From Vogesella urethralis (GTDB lineage Bacteria > Pseudomonadota > Gammaproteobacteria > Burkholderiales > Chromobacteriaceae), in the NCBI RefSeq assembly GCF_007644045.2, contig NZ_VMDW02000087.1:1-64000 (forward strand): 64,000 nt of DNA, given 5' to 3'. Below are positions 53,104 through 63,010 of this stretch, piece after piece. The position numbers and the translations under genes are program-made. Position 1 is the stretch's first letter; each line of letters begins with the position of its first letter. The notes beneath the pieces were generated by a model, which ran no database searches, was not told the origin of the DNA, and saw only the letters and a program-made list of their open reading frames with translations.

Positions 53104-54066
53104 TTACAGGGCGAACAACTCTTGCTGATGGCACACGGCGGTACCCAGCTTGGCCACCACAATGCCGGCGGCGGCGTTGGCCAGCCGCATCGCCAGCGGC
53201 AGTTCCAGGCCGGCGGCCAGCATCAGGCCTAGGGTGCCGATCACGGTATCGCCGGCGCCGGAAACATCGTAAACCTCTTGCGCGCGGGTCGGCTCGTGTA
53301 CGGCACCGGCGTCGCGGTACAGCGTCATGCCTTCCTCGCTGCGCGTTACCAGCAGTGCGTCCAGCTGCAGCTGGGTACGCAGCGCCTGCGCCTTGGCGGC
53401 CAGTTGCTCGTCGCTCTGCCAGCTGCCGGCTACTTGCTTGAATTCGCTGCGGTTAGGCGTCAGCAGCGTGGCGCCGGCGTACTTGCTGTAATCGTCGCCT
53501 TTCGGGTCGATCAGCACCGGTTTGCCGGCGGCGCGCGCCAGTTCGATCATGCGGCTGACGTGGGTCAGGCCGCCCTTGCCGTAGTCGGACAAAATCACCA
53601 CGTCGTGGTCGGCCACGATGGCGGCGTATTCGTCCAGCTTGTCGGACAGGATCTCGTGGCTGGGCGCGTCTTCGAAATCGAGGCGGATCAACTGCTGCTG
53701 GCGCGCCACCACGCGCAGCTTGATGGTGGTGGCAATGCCGGGGTCGCGCTTGAACGACGGGGTAATGCCGTCGCTTTCCATCAGCCGCGTCAGCGCGGTA
53801 GCGGCTTCGTCGTCGCCCACCACCGACAGGATGGTGGCTTTGCCGCCCAGGCTGGCGATATTGCGCGCCACGTTGGCCGCACCGCCGGCGCGTTCTTCCA
53901 TGCGGGCGATCTTGGCCACCGGCACCGGCGCTTCCGGCGAGATGCGCGATACATCACCAAACCAGTAGCGGTCCAGCATCACGTCGCCCACCACCAGCAC
54001 GCGGCTATTGGCCAGGCGGGCTTGCAGTTGTGCCGGGGTCTGGCCCAGCTGTTGCAACAGGCTCAT
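53104..54066 (-). CDS. hldA: D-glycero-beta-D-manno-heptose-7-phosphate kinase
   Basis: A 320-residue PfkB-type sugar kinase corresponding to the kinase half of HldE (RfaE domain I). It has VVGDVMLDRYWFGDVSRISPEAPVPV, GGAANVARNIASLG and the catalytic DVSGAGDTVIG near residue 270. The adenylyltransferase half is absent, so a separate hldC gene must exist outside the window; this split is usual in Neisseriales. Start at MSLLQQLGQTPAQ, 11 bases after the pyrF stop. Confidence 0.95.
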   Translation of the reverse strand: MSLLQQLGQTPAQLQARLANSRVLVVGDVMLDRYWFGDVSRISPEAPVPVAKIARMEERAGGAANVARNIASLGGKATILSVVGDDEAATALTRLMESDGITPSFKRDPGIATTIKLRVVARQQQLIRLDFEDAPSHEILSDKLDEYAAIVADHDVVILSDYGKGGLTHVSRMIELARAAGKPVLIDPKGDDYSKYAGATLLTPNRSEFKQVAGSWQSDEQLAAKAQALRTQLQLDALLVTRSEEGMTLYRDAGAVHEPTRAQEVYDVSGAGDTVIGTLGLMLAAGLELPLAMRLANAAAGIVVAKLGTAVCHQQELFAL

Positions 54067-54077
54067 GTGCGCTCCCC

Positions 54078-54824
54078 TCAGCCCAGCGTGGCCTGGTAGG
54101 CCTGGATGTCGGCGTTGATCTTGTTCAGCACCGCCAGCGGGTCGTCGGCGCGGGTAATCGGGCGGCCGATCACCAGGTAGTCGGAGCCGGCTTGCAGTGC
54201 AGACACCGGCGTCATCACGCGGCGCTGGTCGTCGGCGGCGCTGTCGGCCAGGCGGATGCCCGGCGTCACCAGTTTGAACTCGCGGCCCAGCTCGGCCTTC
54301 AGCACGCTGGCTTCCTGCGCCGAGCACACCACGCCGTCCAGGCCACTGTCTTTGGTGAGGCGCGCCAGGCGCAGCACGTGTTCTTGCGGCGGCACGGTAA
54401 TGCCGATTTCCATCAGGTCGGCGCCGTCCATGCTGGTGAGCACGGTGACGGCGATCAGCAGCGGGCGCTGGCTGTACTGCGCCAGCGCCTCGGCCGAGGC
54501 TTCCATCATGCGGCGGCCGCCACTGGCGTGCACGTTCACCATCCAGACGCCGGCTTCGGCGGCCATCTTGCAGGCGTGCGCCACGGTATTGGGGATGTCG
54601 TGGAACTTGAGGTCCAGGAACACCTGGAAGCCGCGTGCGGCCAACTGCTCCAGCAGTTGCGGGCCGGCGGCGGTGAACAGCTCCTTGCCTACCTTCAGGC
54701 GGCACTGCGAGGGGTCGAGACGAGAAGCAAACGCCAGGGCGGCATCGGCGGTGGGGAAATCCAGCGCCACCAGTACCGGCGAGTTAACGTTGGCCGCAAA
54801 GCCGTGTGCCATCAACGGATTCAT
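54078..54824 (-). CDS. pyrF: orotidine 5-prime-phosphate decarboxylase
   Basis: PyrF converts OMP to UMP, the last step of pyrimidine synthesis. The 248-residue TIM barrel has the catalytic [15 protein letters not shown], the N-terminal [13 protein letters not shown] and the phosphate loop [10 protein letters not shown] near residues 226-235. The length is that of the bacterial type. AGGAAAAC precedes the ATG at 54824. It lies between lapB and hldA. Confidence 0.96.
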   Translation of the reverse strand: MNPLMAHGFAANVNSPVLVALDFPTADAALAFASRLDPSQCRLKVGKELFTAAGPQLLEQLAARGFQVFLDLKFHDIPNTVAHACKMAAEAGVWMVNVHASGGRRMMEASAEALAQYSQRPLLIAVTVLTSMDGADLMEIGITVPPQEHVLRLARLTKDSGLDGVVCSAQEASVLKAELGREFKLVTPGIRLADSAADDQRRVMTPVSALQAGSDYLVIGRPITRADDPLAVLNKINADIQAYQATLG

Positions 54825-54855
54825 GTTTTCCTGTCTTTCTTGTCGCGTATTCGGT

Positions 54856-56019
54856 TCAGTGGTTTTCCGAGCGGTTGGGCGTAAAGCTTTCCCACTCGCT
54901 GCAGGCGGGGCAATGCCAGAAGAAGGCCCGCGAGCGGAAGTTGCAGCGCTTGCAACGGTGTACGGTCAGGCGCTGCGCGTGTTTCATGATCAGCGCACGC
55001 GCCACCTCGGCGTCGAGGCGGCCTTCGGTGCTGAGTTCGTCCATCTGCGATTCCACCAGGCGGTAAACGCCCAGCAGGCTGGGGCGGGCGTGTACCGCTT
55101 CGCGGGCGGCTTCCAGCGCGCGCGCCTCGCCTTCGTAGGTAGCCACTTTCTGGTACAAGAGGTCGGTCAGCTCCAGCTGCGAGAAAGTGCGCTGGTAGCC
55201 GCGCAGCAGGGCGATGCCTTCCTGCGGCTTGCCCAGCGCTTCGTAGGCGTCGAACAGGCGCTCGGCCACCATGGCCAGGTATTCGAAGTTCTGCTTTTCG
55301 ATGGCTTGCCACGCGGCGATGGCCGCGTCGTGGTTGCCCTGCGCCGTTTCGATATCTCCCAGCAAGATGCTGGCGCGCACGCATTTACGGTTGGCCGCAA
55401 ACGCCTGCTTTACCGCCTCGCGGGCCTTGTCGTAATCGGACTGGTACAGCGCGCCCTGGGCCAGCTCGCAGTAAAACTGCGCCACTTCGTGCTGGAAACT
55501 GTGCGCATCGCTGCGCAGCTCCAGCGCGGTGGCGATGGCTTTTTCCCAGTCGCGGTCTTGCTGGTAGATGGACAGCAGCTGTTCGCGCGCGGCACGGCCC
55601 ATGGTCTGGCTATCGAGCAGCTTGACCAGGATTTCTTCGGCGCGATCCACCAGGCCAGCCTTCTGGAAATCCTGCGACAGCTCGTAGCGCACCAGCGCCT
55701 TCTGTTCGCGGCTAAGGTCCGGCAGCTCCATCACTTGCTGGTGCAGGCGGATGGCGCGGTCGTTCTCGCCACGCTTGCGGTACAGCTTGCCCAGGCTAAG
55801 CTGCACTTCCAGCGAGTGCGGGTGGGCGCGCGCCACTTCCGACAGCGAACGGGCGGCGACGTCGGTCTGCTCGTCCACCAGCGCGTCCAGCCCCTTGTAA
55901 AACGCGGCAGGCACTTCGCGTGCCTGCTTCAATACGGCACGCATGTCCACGCGTGCGGCCAGCCAGCCCAGGCCAAAGAAGGCCGGGAACAGCAACAGCC
56001 ACCACAAATCGATATCCAA
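54856..56019 (-). CDS. lapB: LPS assembly protein LapB
   Basis: LapB (YciM) anchors in the inner membrane and controls LPS synthesis by presenting LpxC to the FtsH protease. The 387-residue protein has an N-terminal membrane helix ([18 protein letters not shown], with the LAARxD consensus), about nine TPR units and a C-terminal rubredoxin-like zinc domain with [21 protein letters not shown]. All four zinc cysteines are present. It follows lapA by 29 bases. Confidence 0.95.
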   Translation of the reverse strand: MDIDLWWLLLFPAFFGLGWLAARVDMRAVLKQAREVPAAFYKGLDALVDEQTDVAARSLSEVARAHPHSLEVQLSLGKLYRKRGENDRAIRLHQQVMELPDLSREQKALVRYELSQDFQKAGLVDRAEEILVKLLDSQTMGRAAREQLLSIYQQDRDWEKAIATALELRSDAHSFQHEVAQFYCELAQGALYQSDYDKAREAVKQAFAANRKCVRASILLGDIETAQGNHDAAIAAWQAIEKQNFEYLAMVAERLFDAYEALGKPQEGIALLRGYQRTFSQLELTDLLYQKVATYEGEARALEAAREAVHARPSLLGVYRLVESQMDELSTEGRLDAEVARALIMKHAQRLTVHRCKRCNFRSRAFFWHCPACSEWESFTPNRSENH

Positions 56020-56048
56020 GATTCAACCTCGAGACAAATACGGGATGC

Positions 56049-56342
56049 TCAGTCGGCCAGCGCGTCGCTGGGGTCGACGACAACCTTGCTGGCACTCTGG
56101 CGCGAGCGCAGCTCTTTCTTGAGCTGGGACAGCTCGCGGCGCACGCGCAGCGAATAGGTGAAGGTGGCCACCAGGCCGATCAGGGCGCCGGCAGCAAAGA
56201 AGATCAGCAACAGCAGGATCAGCGGCGCCTGCCAGCTTTGGCCGAAGAACAGCTTGAATTCCACCACGGCGCTGTTCTGCACCGTGACAGCAATGAGCAA
56301 AACGAGCAGCAGGAGCTCGATCAAGCGGAACAGGTAACGCAT
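56049..56342 (-). CDS. lapA: LPS assembly protein LapA
   Basis: A 97-residue membrane protein of the LapA (YciS, DUF1049) family with two membrane segments (about 3-22 and 40-65) and a short coiled cytoplasmic tail (RVRRELSQLKKELRSRQS). Partner of LapB in LPS control. It is separated from ihfB by the strong terminator at 56416. Confidence 0.92.
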   Translation of the reverse strand: MRYLFRLIELLLLVLLIAVTVQNSAVVEFKLFFGQSWQAPLILLLLIFFAAGALIGLVATFTYSLRVRRELSQLKKELRSRQSASKVVVDPSDALAD

Positions 56343-56415
56343 CGGTACGCTTTCGCTGGGTCACAATGCTGCAAGTTTAAACGAAAGCGCAGCCCCTCCC
56401 AAGCGAAGGGGGGAT

Positions 56416-56447
56416 AAAAAAAGCGCCGCAGGCAGGCTGCGGCGCTT
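56416..56447 (-). terminator. ihfB terminator
   Basis: On minus AAGCGCCGCAG and CTGCGGCGCTT pair around a 5-base loop, then TTTTTT. It splits rpsA-ihfB from lapAB. Confidence 0.85.
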
Positions 56448-56465
56448 TGAAGGCGGCGAAATGGC

Positions 56466-56759
56466 TTAATCGCTGGAATTGGTCAGGTCGACCCGTTCGC
56501 GAAGCTCTTTGCCGGCCTTGAAGTGAGGCACGTATTTCTCAGGAACGACAACGCTGGAGCCAGACTTGGGATTGCGGCCCATCCGCGGCGGGCGGTAGTT
56601 CAGATCGAAGCTACCGAAACCGCGGATTTCGATCCGCTGCCCTTTTGCCAAGCTGCTGGCCATTGCATCCAGAATGGTTTTAACAGCCAGCTCAGCATCT
56701 TTGGCGACCAACTGAGGATAACGCTCGGCAAGCCTCGCAATAAGCTCAGATTTGGTCAT
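56466..56759 (-). CDS. ihfB: integration host factor beta subunit
   Basis: IHF bends DNA at specific sites and helps sigma-54 promoters, replication and recombination. The 97-residue protein has the conserved [15 protein letters not shown] start, [28 protein letters not shown] arm region and the C-terminal [14 protein letters not shown]. Two upstream starts (GTG 56768, ATG 56765) are possible but the family start is MTKSEL. It follows rpsA by 9 bases. Its presence matters for the sigma-54 promoter noted at 16814. Confidence 0.96.
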   Translation of the reverse strand: MTKSELIARLAERYPQLVAKDAELAVKTILDAMASSLAKGQRIEIRGFGSFDLNYRPPRMGRNPKSGSSVVVPEKYVPHFKAGKELRERVDLTNSSD

Positions 56760-56768
56760 GTCCATCAC

Positions 56769-58466
56769 TTATTCGTTGCCGCCGGACAGTTTAGCTTTCA
56801 GCAGCGCGCCCAGGCTGGTGGTACCAGCGGACACGTTGGCATCGCCAGCGCTGATAGCGGACATTGCGGCTTTCTCTTCCTGTACGTCCTTAGCCTTGAT
56901 GGACAGGCTGATGGAGCGGGCTTTGCGATCAACAGCGATGATCACGGCTTCCACTTCTTCGCCATCCTTCAGTACCGAGCGAGCGTCTTCAACGCGGTCG
57001 CGGGACAGTTCGGAAGCACGCAGGTAGCCTTCAACGTCGGCGTCCAGGGCTACAACAGCGCCCTTGGCGTCAACAGACTTAACGGTACCTTTAACCAGGG
57101 CGCCTTTGTCGTTCATGGCAACGTAGTTGTTGAACGGATCACCTTCCAGTTGCTTGATGCCCAGGGAGATGCGTTCTTTTTCCACGTCGATGGACAGAAC
57201 AACGGCTTCAACCTCGTCACCCTTCTTGAACTTGCGTACGGCTTCTTCGCCAGCTTCGTTCCAGGACAGGTCGGACAGGTGTACCAGGCCATCGATGCCG
57301 CCCGGCAGACCAACGAACACGCCGAAATCGGTGATCGACTTGATCGCGCCTTTCAGTTTGTCGCCTTTCTTGAAGTTGTCAGCGAACTCGTTCCACGGGT
57401 TAGCCTGGCACTGTTTCATGCCCAGGCTGATACGACGACGGTCTTCGTCGATTTCCAGGATCATCACTTCAACTTCGTCGCCAACCTGAACTACCTTGGA
57501 CGGGTGTACGTTCTTGTTGGTCCAGTCCATTTCGGACACGTGTACCAGGCCTTCGATGCCTTGTTCGATTTCAACGAACGCGCCGTAGTCGGTCAGGTTG
57601 GTTACCTTGCCGAACAGACGGGTACCGGACGGGTAACGACGGGACAGGCCCACCCACGGATCTTCGCCCAGTTGCTTCAGACCCAGGGATACGCGGTTCT
57701 TCTCTTGGTCGAACTTCAGTACCTTGGCTTCCACTTCGTCGCCCACGGCCAGAACTTCGGACGGGTGCTTCACGCGGCGCCATGCCAGGTCGGTGATGTG
57801 CAGCAGGCCATCGATACCGCCCAGGTCAACGAACGCACCGTAGTCGGTGATGTTCTTGACGATACCTTTGATGATGGCACCTTCACGCAGGGTTTCCAGC
57901 AGCGCTTTGCGCTCTTCGCCCAGGGTTTCTTCCAGCACGGCACGGCGGGAAACAACCACGTTGTTGCGCTTGCGGTCCAGCTTGATAACCTTGAACTCGA
58001 CTTCTTTGCCTTCGTACGGGGTGGTGTCTTTCACCGGACGTACGTCAACCAGGGAACCCGGCAGGAAAGCGCGGATGCCGTTAACCATAACGGTCAGGCC
58101 ACCTTTGACTTTGCCGCTGATAACGCCGGACAGGATCTTGCCAGCTTCCAGAGCCTCTTCCAGGTCAACCCATGCAGCCAGACGCTTGGCTTTTTCACGG
58201 GAGAGCTTGGTTTCGCCAAAGCCGTTTTCCAGGGAGTCGATCGCAACAGTAACGAAATCGCCGATGGCAACTTCAACTTGGCCGTTGTCGTTCTTGAACT
58301 CTTCAACCGGGATCAGGGATTCAGACTTCAGGCCGGCGTTAACGGTCACGAAGTTGGAATCGATGCCAACGACTTCAGCGGTGATTACTTCACCAGCACG
58401 CATTTCTTGCAGAGCCAGGCTCTCTTCGAACAGGGCGGCGAAGCTATCCATAACGAGGGTAGTCAT
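56769..58466 (-). CDS. rpsA: 30S ribosomal protein S1
   Basis: S1 binds mRNA leaders and feeds them to the 30S subunit. The 565-residue protein holds six S1 RNA-binding domains; domains 3-6 show the repeating [62 protein letters not shown] pattern. Start at [17 protein letters not shown]. The rpsA-ihfB order is classical. Codon use is the most regular in the window, as expected for high expression. Confidence 0.98.
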   Translation of the reverse strand: MTTLVMDSFAALFEESLALQEMRAGEVITAEVVGIDSNFVTVNAGLKSESLIPVEEFKNDNGQVEVAIGDFVTVAIDSLENGFGETKLSREKAKRLAAWVDLEEALEAGKILSGVISGKVKGGLTVMVNGIRAFLPGSLVDVRPVKDTTPYEGKEVEFKVIKLDRKRNNVVVSRRAVLEETLGEERKALLETLREGAIIKGIVKNITDYGAFVDLGGIDGLLHITDLAWRRVKHPSEVLAVGDEVEAKVLKFDQEKNRVSLGLKQLGEDPWVGLSRRYPSGTRLFGKVTNLTDYGAFVEIEQGIEGLVHVSEMDWTNKNVHPSKVVQVGDEVEVMILEIDEDRRRISLGMKQCQANPWNEFADNFKKGDKLKGAIKSITDFGVFVGLPGGIDGLVHLSDLSWNEAGEEAVRKFKKGDEVEAVVLSIDVEKERISLGIKQLEGDPFNNYVAMNDKGALVKGTVKSVDAKGAVVALDADVEGYLRASELSRDRVEDARSVLKDGEEVEAVIIAVDRKARSISLSIKAKDVQEEKAAMSAISAGDANVSAGTTSLGALLKAKLSGGNE

Positions 58467-58560
58467 CAGATGTAACTCTCAGGCATGCCTTGCGTCACGC
58501 GGGGTTAGGTTTTTCATACGCCGTCAGCGCAAGGTATGACAGACGGCGGCTTACAAAAAA

Positions 58561-59235
58561 TTAATGGCCGGTGCCACGGGTCTTGTCGAACCACGACAGT
58601 ACCTGCGCCACCGCTTGTTCGATGGTCAGGTCCGAGGTGTCCAGCAAGTGGGCATCCGGCTCTTGTCTTAGCGGGGCAACCGCCCGTGCCGCGTCGCGCG
58701 CGTCACGATCGGAAATGTCCTGCTGAATCTGAACGAGATTAGCAGATTCCCCTTTTGCGATCAACTGCTTATAGCGGCGTTCTGCGCGCACGGCAGCAGA
58801 AGCCGTCAGGAACACCTTCAGTTCGGCGCGCGGAAACACCACCGACCCCATGTCGCGGCCATCGGCTACCAGGCCGGGCGGCACCAGGAAATCGCGCTGG
58901 CGGGCCAGCAGCGCGGCGCGTACCGCCGGCAGCGCGGCGACTTTGGACGCCCCCATGCCGATATCTTCGGCGCGGATGGCGGCGCTGACGTCCGCCTCGC
59001 CCAGCCAGGTCTTGCCGTCGTGGAACGACGCCGGCAACTGCGCAGCCAAGCGGGCCACGCCCTGTTCGTCTTCCCAGCTGACGCCTTCGCGCAGCGCGTA
59101 CAGCGCCGTCAGGCGGTACAGCGCGCCGGAATCCAGATAATGCAGGCCAAGCTGCTGTGCCACCAGGGCAGCCACCGTGCCCTTGCCAGAGGCGGAAGGG
59201 CCGTCGATGGTAATGACGGGTTTGAGCGTAGGCAT
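58561..59235 (-). CDS. cmk: cytidylate kinase
   Basis: Cmk phosphorylates CMP and dCMP. The 224-residue P-loop kinase has [19 protein letters not shown] at residues 11-29 and the CMP-binding insert [13 protein letters not shown]. The reading begins at [17 protein letters not shown]; the upstream in-frame leader is not conserved. It precedes rpsA by 94 bases and is divergent from aroA. Confidence 0.96.
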   Translation of the reverse strand: MPTLKPVITIDGPSASGKGTVAALVAQQLGLHYLDSGALYRLTALYALREGVSWEDEQGVARLAAQLPASFHDGKTWLGEADVSAAIRAEDIGMGASKVAALPAVRAALLARQRDFLVPPGLVADGRDMGSVVFPRAELKVFLTASAAVRAERRYKQLIAKGESANLVQIQQDISDRDARDAARAVAPLRQEPDAHLLDTSDLTIEQAVAQVLSWFDKTRGTGH

Positions 59236-59380
59236 GGCAAACACCTTGAAGCAAAACGACAGATTGTAACGCAAGCAGTACAAAAAGAGGCGTTTGCGTG
59301 GCGGTGCACAATACGGGTACAGTCGTTGCCGAGATCATCCGACGGGGCGCAAGCCCCGCAGCAAAACAGACCAGAACACC

Positions 59381-60673
59381 ATGGAACAACTACACCTGCA
59401 GCCCATCGGGCGCCTGGCTGGCAGCATCAAGCTGCCCGGCTCCAAGAGCATTTCCAACCGCACCCTGCTGCTGGCCGCGCTGGCCGACGGCAGCACCCTG
59501 GTGCGCGACCTGCTGGACTCCGACGACATCCGCCGCATGCTGGAAGCACTGGCCACCCTGGGTGTGCGCGTCGAGCAGCAAGGCAACAGCCGCGACTTCC
59601 TGGTGCACGGCACCGGCGGCGCGTTCAGCGTGAAAGACGCCGACCTGTTCCTGGGTAATGCCGGCACCGCCTTCCGCCCGCTCACCGCCGCGCTGGCGCT
59701 GATGCAGGGCCGCTACCACCTGCATGGCGTACCGCGCATGCACGAACGCCCGATCGGCGACCTGGTGGACGCGCTGCGCGTGGCCGGTGCCGATATCGAC
59801 TACCTGGGCAACGACGGCTACCCGCCGCTGCAGATCAAGCCGGCCAGCCTGAACGCCGGCCAGGTCATTCCGGTAAAAGGCAATGTCTCCAGCCAGTTCC
59901 TGACTGCGCTGCTGATGGCACTGCCGCTCACCGGTGAAGACGTCACCATCGAGGTGGTGGGCGAGCTGATCTCCAAACCGTACATCGAGATCACGCTGAA
60001 CCTGATGGCGCGCTTTGGCGTGCAGGTGCAACGCGACGGCTGGCAGCGCTTTACCATCGCGCGCGGCCAACGTTACACCAGCCCCGGCGACATTCACGTG
60101 GAAGGCGACGCCTCCAGCGCGTCCTACTTCCTGGCGGCTGGCGCGCTGGCCGGTGGCCCGGTGCGGGTGGAAGGGGTTGGCCGCAGCAGCATCCAGGGCG
60201 ATGTGAAGTTTGCCGACGCGCTGGCGCTGATGGGGGCAGAGATCACCCTGGGCGATAACTGGATCGAAGCCCGCGCCCCGGCCGGCGGCCTGCAGGCCAT
60301 CGACGTAGACCTCAACCACATTCCGGATGCGGCGATGACCATCGCCGTGGCCGCGCTGGCCGCCAACGGCACCACCACCATCCGCAACGTGGAAAGCTGG
60401 CGCGTGAAGGAAACCGACCGCCTGGCGGCGATGGCCACCGAGCTGCGCAAAGTAGGCGCCAGCGTGGTGGAAACGCAGGACAGCATCAGCGTGACGCCGC
60501 CGGCGCAGCTGACTGCCAACGCCGAAATCGACACCTACGACGACCACCGCATGGCGATGTGCTTCTCGCTGGTGGCGCTGCTGGGCACCCCGGTGGTGAT
60601 CAACGACCCGAAATGCGTGGCCAAGACCTTCCCCGATTATTTCGAGGTACTGGGCAAGTTGGCCGCAGGCTGA
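59381..60673 (+). CDS. aroA: 3-phosphoshikimate 1-carboxyvinyltransferase (EPSP synthase)
   Basis: AroA joins PEP to shikimate 3-phosphate in the chorismate pathway. The 430-residue class I enzyme shows [35 protein letters not shown] and [19 protein letters not shown], with Phe where most class I enzymes have Met (GTAMRPL). [20 protein letters not shown] and [12 protein letters not shown] complete the active site. Chorismate links it to ubiC and tyrA in this window. GGTTGGCCGCA at 60175 encodes part of EGVGRSSI. Confidence 0.96.
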   Translation: MEQLHLQPIGRLAGSIKLPGSKSISNRTLLLAALADGSTLVRDLLDSDDIRRMLEALATLGVRVEQQGNSRDFLVHGTGGAFSVKDADLFLGNAGTAFRPLTAALALMQGRYHLHGVPRMHERPIGDLVDALRVAGADIDYLGNDGYPPLQIKPASLNAGQVIPVKGNVSSQFLTALLMALPLTGEDVTIEVVGELISKPYIEITLNLMARFGVQVQRDGWQRFTIARGQRYTSPGDIHVEGDASSASYFLAAGALAGGPVRVEGVGRSSIQGDVKFADALALMGAEITLGDNWIEARAPAGGLQAIDVDLNHIPDAAMTIAVAALAANGTTTIRNVESWRVKETDRLAAMATELRKVGASVVETQDSISVTPPAQLTANAEIDTYDDHRMAMCFSLVALLGTPVVINDPKCVAKTFPDYFEVLGKLAAG

Positions 60674-60694
60674 GGCCGCCCCAACCGCCGCCCC

Positions 60695-60725
60695 AAAACC
60701 GCTGCTTCGCCGCAGCGGTTTTTTC
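60695..60725 (+). terminator. aroA terminator
   Basis: AAACCGCTGC pairs with GCAGCGGTTT around TTCGCC and is followed by TTTT, about 25 bases after the aroA stop. Confidence 0.85.
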
Positions 60726-60795
60726 ATGCGCTACGCCTTGCCAGTAAGCCATCAAAAACACAAAATATGCCACCAATAAAACAACAAGGCACAAG

Positions 60796-61239
60796 ATGAT
60801 GAATAACCCGTTTGCCGTGCGCCGCGACTTCATGCAGCGCTTCGACATGGCCGCCCCCGATGCCCCCAGCTTCCAGCCGCAAGCATTGGCGATGTGGCAG
60901 ACCATGCTGCAAGAGGAATGGCAGGAGTTCCAGACCGCGCTGGCCGACTACCAGGCCATGCCGCAGGCCGACGCCGCCACGCAGCAGCAGTTGCAAGCCG
61001 AGCTGACGGCGGAGGGGGTAGACGTGCTGAACGTGTTATGCGGGCTGCTGCTGTCGCAGGGCTTGCCGCTGCAGGCGATGTTCGACGCCATCCATGCGGC
61101 CAACCTGGCCAAGTGCGTGGACGGGCAAGTACTGCGCCGCGCCGACGGCAAGATCCTGAAACCGGCGGGCTGGCAGCCGGCAGACAAGGTGGGGGTGATC
61201 CGCGCTGCAACGCAACAGCAGCCCGACACCTCGGCGTAA
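60796..61239 (+). CDS. MazG/HisE-like NTP pyrophosphohydrolase family protein
   Basis: A 147-residue all-helical protein. The metal-binding pattern of the MazG/phosphoribosyl-ATP pyrophosphohydrolase superfamily is visible as EEWQEFQTAL (about 36-45) and EGVDVLNVL (about 73-81), followed by AIHAANLAKCVDGQVLRRADGKILKPAGWQPAD, typical of this group. It should hydrolyse a nucleotide triphosphate or its analogue; the substrate is unknown. ATG at 60796 is immediately followed by a second ATG. Confidence 0.8.
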   Translation: MMNNPFAVRRDFMQRFDMAAPDAPSFQPQALAMWQTMLQEEWQEFQTALADYQAMPQADAATQQQLQAELTAEGVDVLNVLCGLLLSQGLPLQAMFDAIHAANLAKCVDGQVLRRADGKILKPAGWQPADKVGVIRAATQQQPDTSA

Positions 61240-61250
61240 GCGCTTGCTGC

Positions 61251-61709
61251 TTAACGACGGCTTGCGGCCAACCGTTGCAGCAGCTTGTCCAGCTGGGCGC
61301 CAAACGCCTGGCGGTCGCGCTGGCTGAAGGCGGCCGGGCCACCGGTCTGTACGCCGCTGTCGCGCAGCTCGGTCATGAAATTGCGCAGCGCCAGCGCCTC
61401 GCGGATGGTGGCGTCGCTGTACAGCTCGCCGCGCGGGTTCAGCGCCAACGCGCCTTTGGCCACCACCTGCGCCGCCAGCGGGATGTCGGCGGTCACCACG
61501 ATATCGCCCGGCTGCGCCTGCTGTGCGATGTGGTTGTCGGCCACGTCGAAACCGGCCGGCACCTGCACGGCACGGATATGCGGCGACGGCGGCACACGCA
61601 GTAGCTGGTTGGCCACCAGCACCGTCGGTGTGGCGGTGCGGTCGGCGGCGCGGAACAGGATGTCCTTGATCACGGCCGGGCACGCGTCGGCGTCTACCCA
61701 GATGGTCAT
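61251..61709 (-). CDS. YaiI/YqxD family (DUF188) protein
   Basis: A 152-residue PIN-like protein of UPF0178 with the typical [24 protein letters not shown] start and [29 protein letters not shown], both with the acidic residues expected of PIN nucleases. Function is unproven. It overlaps the end of tyrA by 4 bases, so the two are coupled. One DUS-like copy lies in its last codons (61263). Confidence 0.92.
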   Translation of the reverse strand: MTIWVDADACPAVIKDILFRAADRTATPTVLVANQLLRVPPSPHIRAVQVPAGFDVADNHIAQQAQPGDIVVTADIPLAAQVVAKGALALNPRGELYSDATIREALALRNFMTELRDSGVQTGGPAAFSQRDRQAFGAQLDKLLQRLAASRR

Positions 61710-62611
61710 GCGTTGCCCCGGTTGAAGTGTTGTTGCCATTGCTGGCGGGCTTCGCGGGCGCGCTCGAAGCGGGTGGTCATCGCTTCCGCGTCGCCGGCCA
61801 CCAGTTCCTGCCGCAGTGCGGCCAACGTAGCCTGGAACGCGTCCAGTTCCACCAGCAGCGCGTCGCGGTTGGCCAGCGCGATGTCACGCCACATCTCGGG
61901 GTGGCTGCCGGCAATGCGGGTAAAGTCGCGAAAGCCGGTGGCGGCAAAATCGAAGCAGCGCGCCGCGTCGGCCTTGGCGACGATGGTATCCACGTAGGCA
62001 AAGGCCAGCAGGTGCGGCAGGTGGCTGACGGTGGCAAACACCGCGTCGTGCTCGGCGGCGCTCATCTCGTAGACACGGGCACCACAAGCCTGCCACAACT
62101 CGCGCACCAGCACGGCAGCGGCGGGGCGGGTTTCCGGCAGCGGCGTCACCACGATGCGGCGGTTGTCGTACAGGCCGTACTGCGCGGCGGCGGCACCGGA
62201 CAGGTCGGAGCCGGCAATCGGGTGCGCCGGCACGCAGCCGGCCAGGTGCGCCGGCAGGTGGGCGCGCATCAGCGCCACCACGTCGCTCTTGGTACTGCCG
62301 CCGTCGGTTACCACACAGTGCGGCGGCAGGTGCGGCGCGATGTCGGCAAACACGCGCCCCATCTGCCCCACCGGCGTGGCGACCAGCACCACGTCGGCGG
62401 CGCGCACCGCTTCTGCGGCGCTGTGGCTGGCTTCGTCGATCACCCCCAGCTCGATGGCACGCTGCAGGTTGGCCGCAGAGCGCCCTACCCCGATCACTTT
62501 CGCCACCCGGCCGGCGCGGCGCAAGGCCAGCGCAAACGAGCCGCCAATCAGGCCCACGCCTATCACTACCAGGGTCAATCTGCCCTCACCCGCCTGCATG
62601 CTGTTGCCCAT
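61706..62611 (-). CDS. tyrA: prephenate dehydrogenase
   Basis: A 301-residue NAD(P)-dependent enzyme of tyrosine synthesis. The dinucleotide motif [19 protein letters not shown] (about 16-34), [10 protein letters not shown] and [23 protein letters not shown] match TyrA dehydrogenases. No chorismate mutase domain is fused. It converts prephenate made from chorismate, the product of the aroA branch encoded nearby. The first 10 residues before LTLVVIGVG are not conserved, and a later start is possible. Confidence 0.92.
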   Translation of the reverse strand: MGNSMQAGEGRLTLVVIGVGLIGGSFALALRRAGRVAKVIGVGRSAANLQRAIELGVIDEASHSAAEAVRAADVVLVATPVGQMGRVFADIAPHLPPHCVVTDGGSTKSDVVALMRAHLPAHLAGCVPAHPIAGSDLSGAAAAQYGLYDNRRIVVTPLPETRPAAAVLVRELWQACGARVYEMSAAEHDAVFATVSHLPHLLAFAYVDTIVAKADAARCFDFAATGFRDFTRIAGSHPEMWRDIALANRDALLVELDAFQATLAALRQELVAGDAEAMTTRFERAREARQQWQQHFNRGNA

Positions 62612-62668
62612 TGCTGTGTGTCAGAGCCGTTATCATAACCGCATTCCCGCTTGACCAAGAGGTGCATC

Positions 62669-62938
62669 ATGTCTGCTTCGCTGTACATCTATTACCGCAT
62701 TGACGGCAATTTTCTGTCTTTTGAGCAATCCGCCAGAAAAATCATGGCGCAAATCGAAGCAGAAATGCAGATAAAGGGCAGATTATTGCAACGTCGCGAC
62801 GATGCACACACCTGGATGGAGATCTACGAGCCGGTGGCCGACCCGGCAGCCCTGACAGCGGCACTGGCCCGCGCCGTAGCAGCCGAGGCCTGCTGGCACG
62901 GTGTGGCGCGGCACGCCGAATGTTTCACAGAAATTTAA
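62669..62938 (+). CDS. DUF4936-type small protein
   Basis: An 89-residue protein beginning MSASLYIYYRIDGNFLSFEQSARKIMAQIEAEM, which resembles the DUF4936 family of betaproteobacteria (short ferredoxin-like fold, unknown function). AAGAGGTG precedes the ATG. It is divergent from tyrA by 57 bases. Recognition is from memory of the family pattern only. Confidence 0.68.
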   Translation: MSASLYIYYRIDGNFLSFEQSARKIMAQIEAEMQIKGRLLQRRDDAHTWMEIYEPVADPAALTAALARAVAAEACWHGVARHAECFTEI

Positions 62939-63010
62939 AAAAAGCGGCTGTTCAATAACCACATTGCAAACAATAGCTTGGCCACCTAGCCTGATACAGG
63001 GAGGTGAGCC

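Larger units (their letters stand above)
205..62477. repeat. dispersed 11-mer GGTTGGCCGCA, at least 27 exact copies, DUS-like
   Basis: Exact plus-strand copies start at 205, 1843, 6731, 10223, 13673, 17073, 21930, 24955, 33129, 33617, 45229, 55389, 60175 and 62467. Exact minus-strand copies start (leftmost base) at 216, 3770, 14894, 16171, 17088, 20742, 24789, 27067, 28941, 46768, 51172, 61095 and 61263. Ten of the 27 lie between genes although intergenic DNA is a small fraction of the window. Further copies match 10 of the 11 bases. The count is by eye and may miss a few. The span given is first to last copy, not a continuous element. Confidence 0.85.

Noticed and set aside
205..62477. Chi, KOPS, REP/BIME or CRISPR explanation for the 11-mer
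   Set aside because: Copies are balanced on the two strands (against Chi and KOPS), too short and dispersed for REP/BIME elements, and not regularly spaced as in CRISPR arrays.
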